64,000 nt of DNA from Serripes groenlandicus (Eukaryota; Mollusca; Bivalvia; Cardiida; Cardiidae). The stretch covers positions 372,001-436,000 of the forward strand of contig JASEVX010000131.1 of NCBI GenBank assembly GCA_031761405.1, in the 5' to 3' direction. How positions within the stretch are numbered: position 1 is the first letter of the stretch; the number at the start of each line of letters is the position of its first letter. Below, piece after piece: positions 63,021-64,000 of this stretch. The notes beneath the pieces were generated by a model. The model was not told where the DNA came from, searched no databases, and saw only the letters and a list, made by a program, of their open reading frames with translations. Made by a program: the position numbers and the translations under genes.

Positions 63021-64000
63021 ATCAGGACACGAGGTTATTAGCTTCCGTGAGTAAAATAATTGAAGGATGATTGGTTTAGCATGGTTAGCCTCGGTAGACT
63101 TGCATTTTAATGATATTTTTACGACACTTGGTAATGGTTGCACAAGTTGAAACCGCGCAATATTTATACAAATCCGCAAAGTTAAATGGTCATATTGAAC
63201 GTACAATATAAGCGCATTCATCAGAAAATAATGAGTTTGCCACGAGTGACCTTAGTTTTGACGGACTCGATAATACAACAAGTACAAAATCATTAACTCT
63301 GATTGTTGTTCGTGAGAATTTATCAAATAACATTTATAATATTGGTGCAGTTAACCTAACCCTGCACATGTCGGGGTCCCCTACCGTGGGGTCATAGGTA
63401 ATATTTTGAAATCCGCCATTTAAAGCTGACCTATTTAGTACGTACTGTGTAAGCGCATTCATCATCAAATAACCGACCTTTCGGTTTACTCTTACAGATA
63501 CGTTTTACATAGACATTCTCGACCCTTTCTAATTTCATTTCGACATCGTGAGCTGATTGTTATGCCTTTTTACATGCAGTTTAATTAAAATTTATAAAAT
63601 AACATTTCCCTCCAAAATCAAAGGAAATGTTTCTTTTTGTGTCACACACCCATCTAGAAACTAAAGCATCAACTATGTCCGACATCGATCGTTATTTCAG
63701 CGTTCTATCGACTACAGGGCTTGTGTTTGATAGTTTCATGCTCCCGGAACAGGTTTTTGTACGTGTACTTCATGAAAAAGATTAACCGGAAATGAACATT
63801 ACTCTTAATTGTATAAGTAAATAAATAATTGTATTATTTGTTTTTATTTACCCTCGCCGTGCAGAATTAACTATTTGGCGAGCATTTTTAAACAAATGAA
63901 TACGCTTATATATCACAAGAAGTAGGTCACTATATACTAAGAATCCGCTTACACAACACATAGGTCAATATGATTGAATACGGTCTGCAGATATTGATAG
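63021..64000. other. No supported gene at the window end
   Basis: A short direct repeat (TAAGCGCATTCATCA) occurs at about 63206 and 63450. CCCTCGCCGTGC...TTTGGCGAGC at 63850-63885 is the reverse of the hairpin at 33055-33100. No exon or long ORF recognised. Confidence 0.4.

Overview
The window looks like AT-rich, repeat-dense nuclear DNA of a marine bivalve mollusc. The evidence is spliced eukaryotic exons with GT/AG borders, tRNA-derived SINEs with a shared core, many Helentron-like non-autonomous elements built on 155-180 bp tandem cores, a Helentron helicase-endonuclease gene, Ngaro/DIRS-type tyrosine-recombinase retroelements, and hairpin MITEs. Species is not resolvable by eye. No complete host gene is visible. 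The window holds isolated exons, transposon genes in various states of decay, and repeats.

Layout. 0-9.3 kb: a two-finger C2H2 ORF (-), a palindromic MITE, a CRE-rich segment upstream of a small exon beginning MSDEELAKYI (+), an antisense Ngaro-like gag, a decayed gene of unknown family at 6.2-7.1 kb (+) and SINEs. 9.3-13 kb: a degraded Ngaro-type element (gag, RT, RNase H, tyrosine recombinase, SGNH hydrolase-like domain). 14.3-22.1 kb: minus-strand exons. Three of them (17.4-17.6, 16.4-16.6, 16.05-16.1 kb) join in phase. Others include a SAM-like exon and a signal-anchor exon. A decayed DNA transposase gene sits among them.

22.4-24.5 kb: an unusual array with about 200 bp spacing and GAYGTAAC half-sites. 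24.7-31.5 kb: Helentron-like elements, one nested in a MITE and one with a paralogous empty site, plus coiled-coil and Myb/SANT exons. 31.5-46.1 kb: mostly repeats, including a cluster of TTAA-flanked MITEs and a ten-copy satellite of nuclear-receptor half-sites. 46.1-59.4 kb: a plus-strand cluster of transposon-like gene pieces. These are Ulp1 protease exons, a 1,098-codon Helentron ORF, a PHD plus DUF6589-like pseudogene split by an antisense LINE, a SWIM zinc-finger gene and a Myb/SANT-like exon. 59.4-64 kb: further Helentron-like elements and LINE/SINE tails.

Interplay. The Helentron ORF encodes the kind of machinery that could mobilise the many hairpin-ended elements. The LINE at 53.1-54.5 kb ends in the same 3' tail as the two SINEs near 56 and 58 kb and is a plausible mobilising partner. 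The most promising undescribed material is the PHD/DUF6589/SWIM/Ulp1/SANT cluster, the GAYGTAAC array, and the unrecognised minus-strand gene at 16-17.6 kb. All assignments are by reading. No database search was possible.
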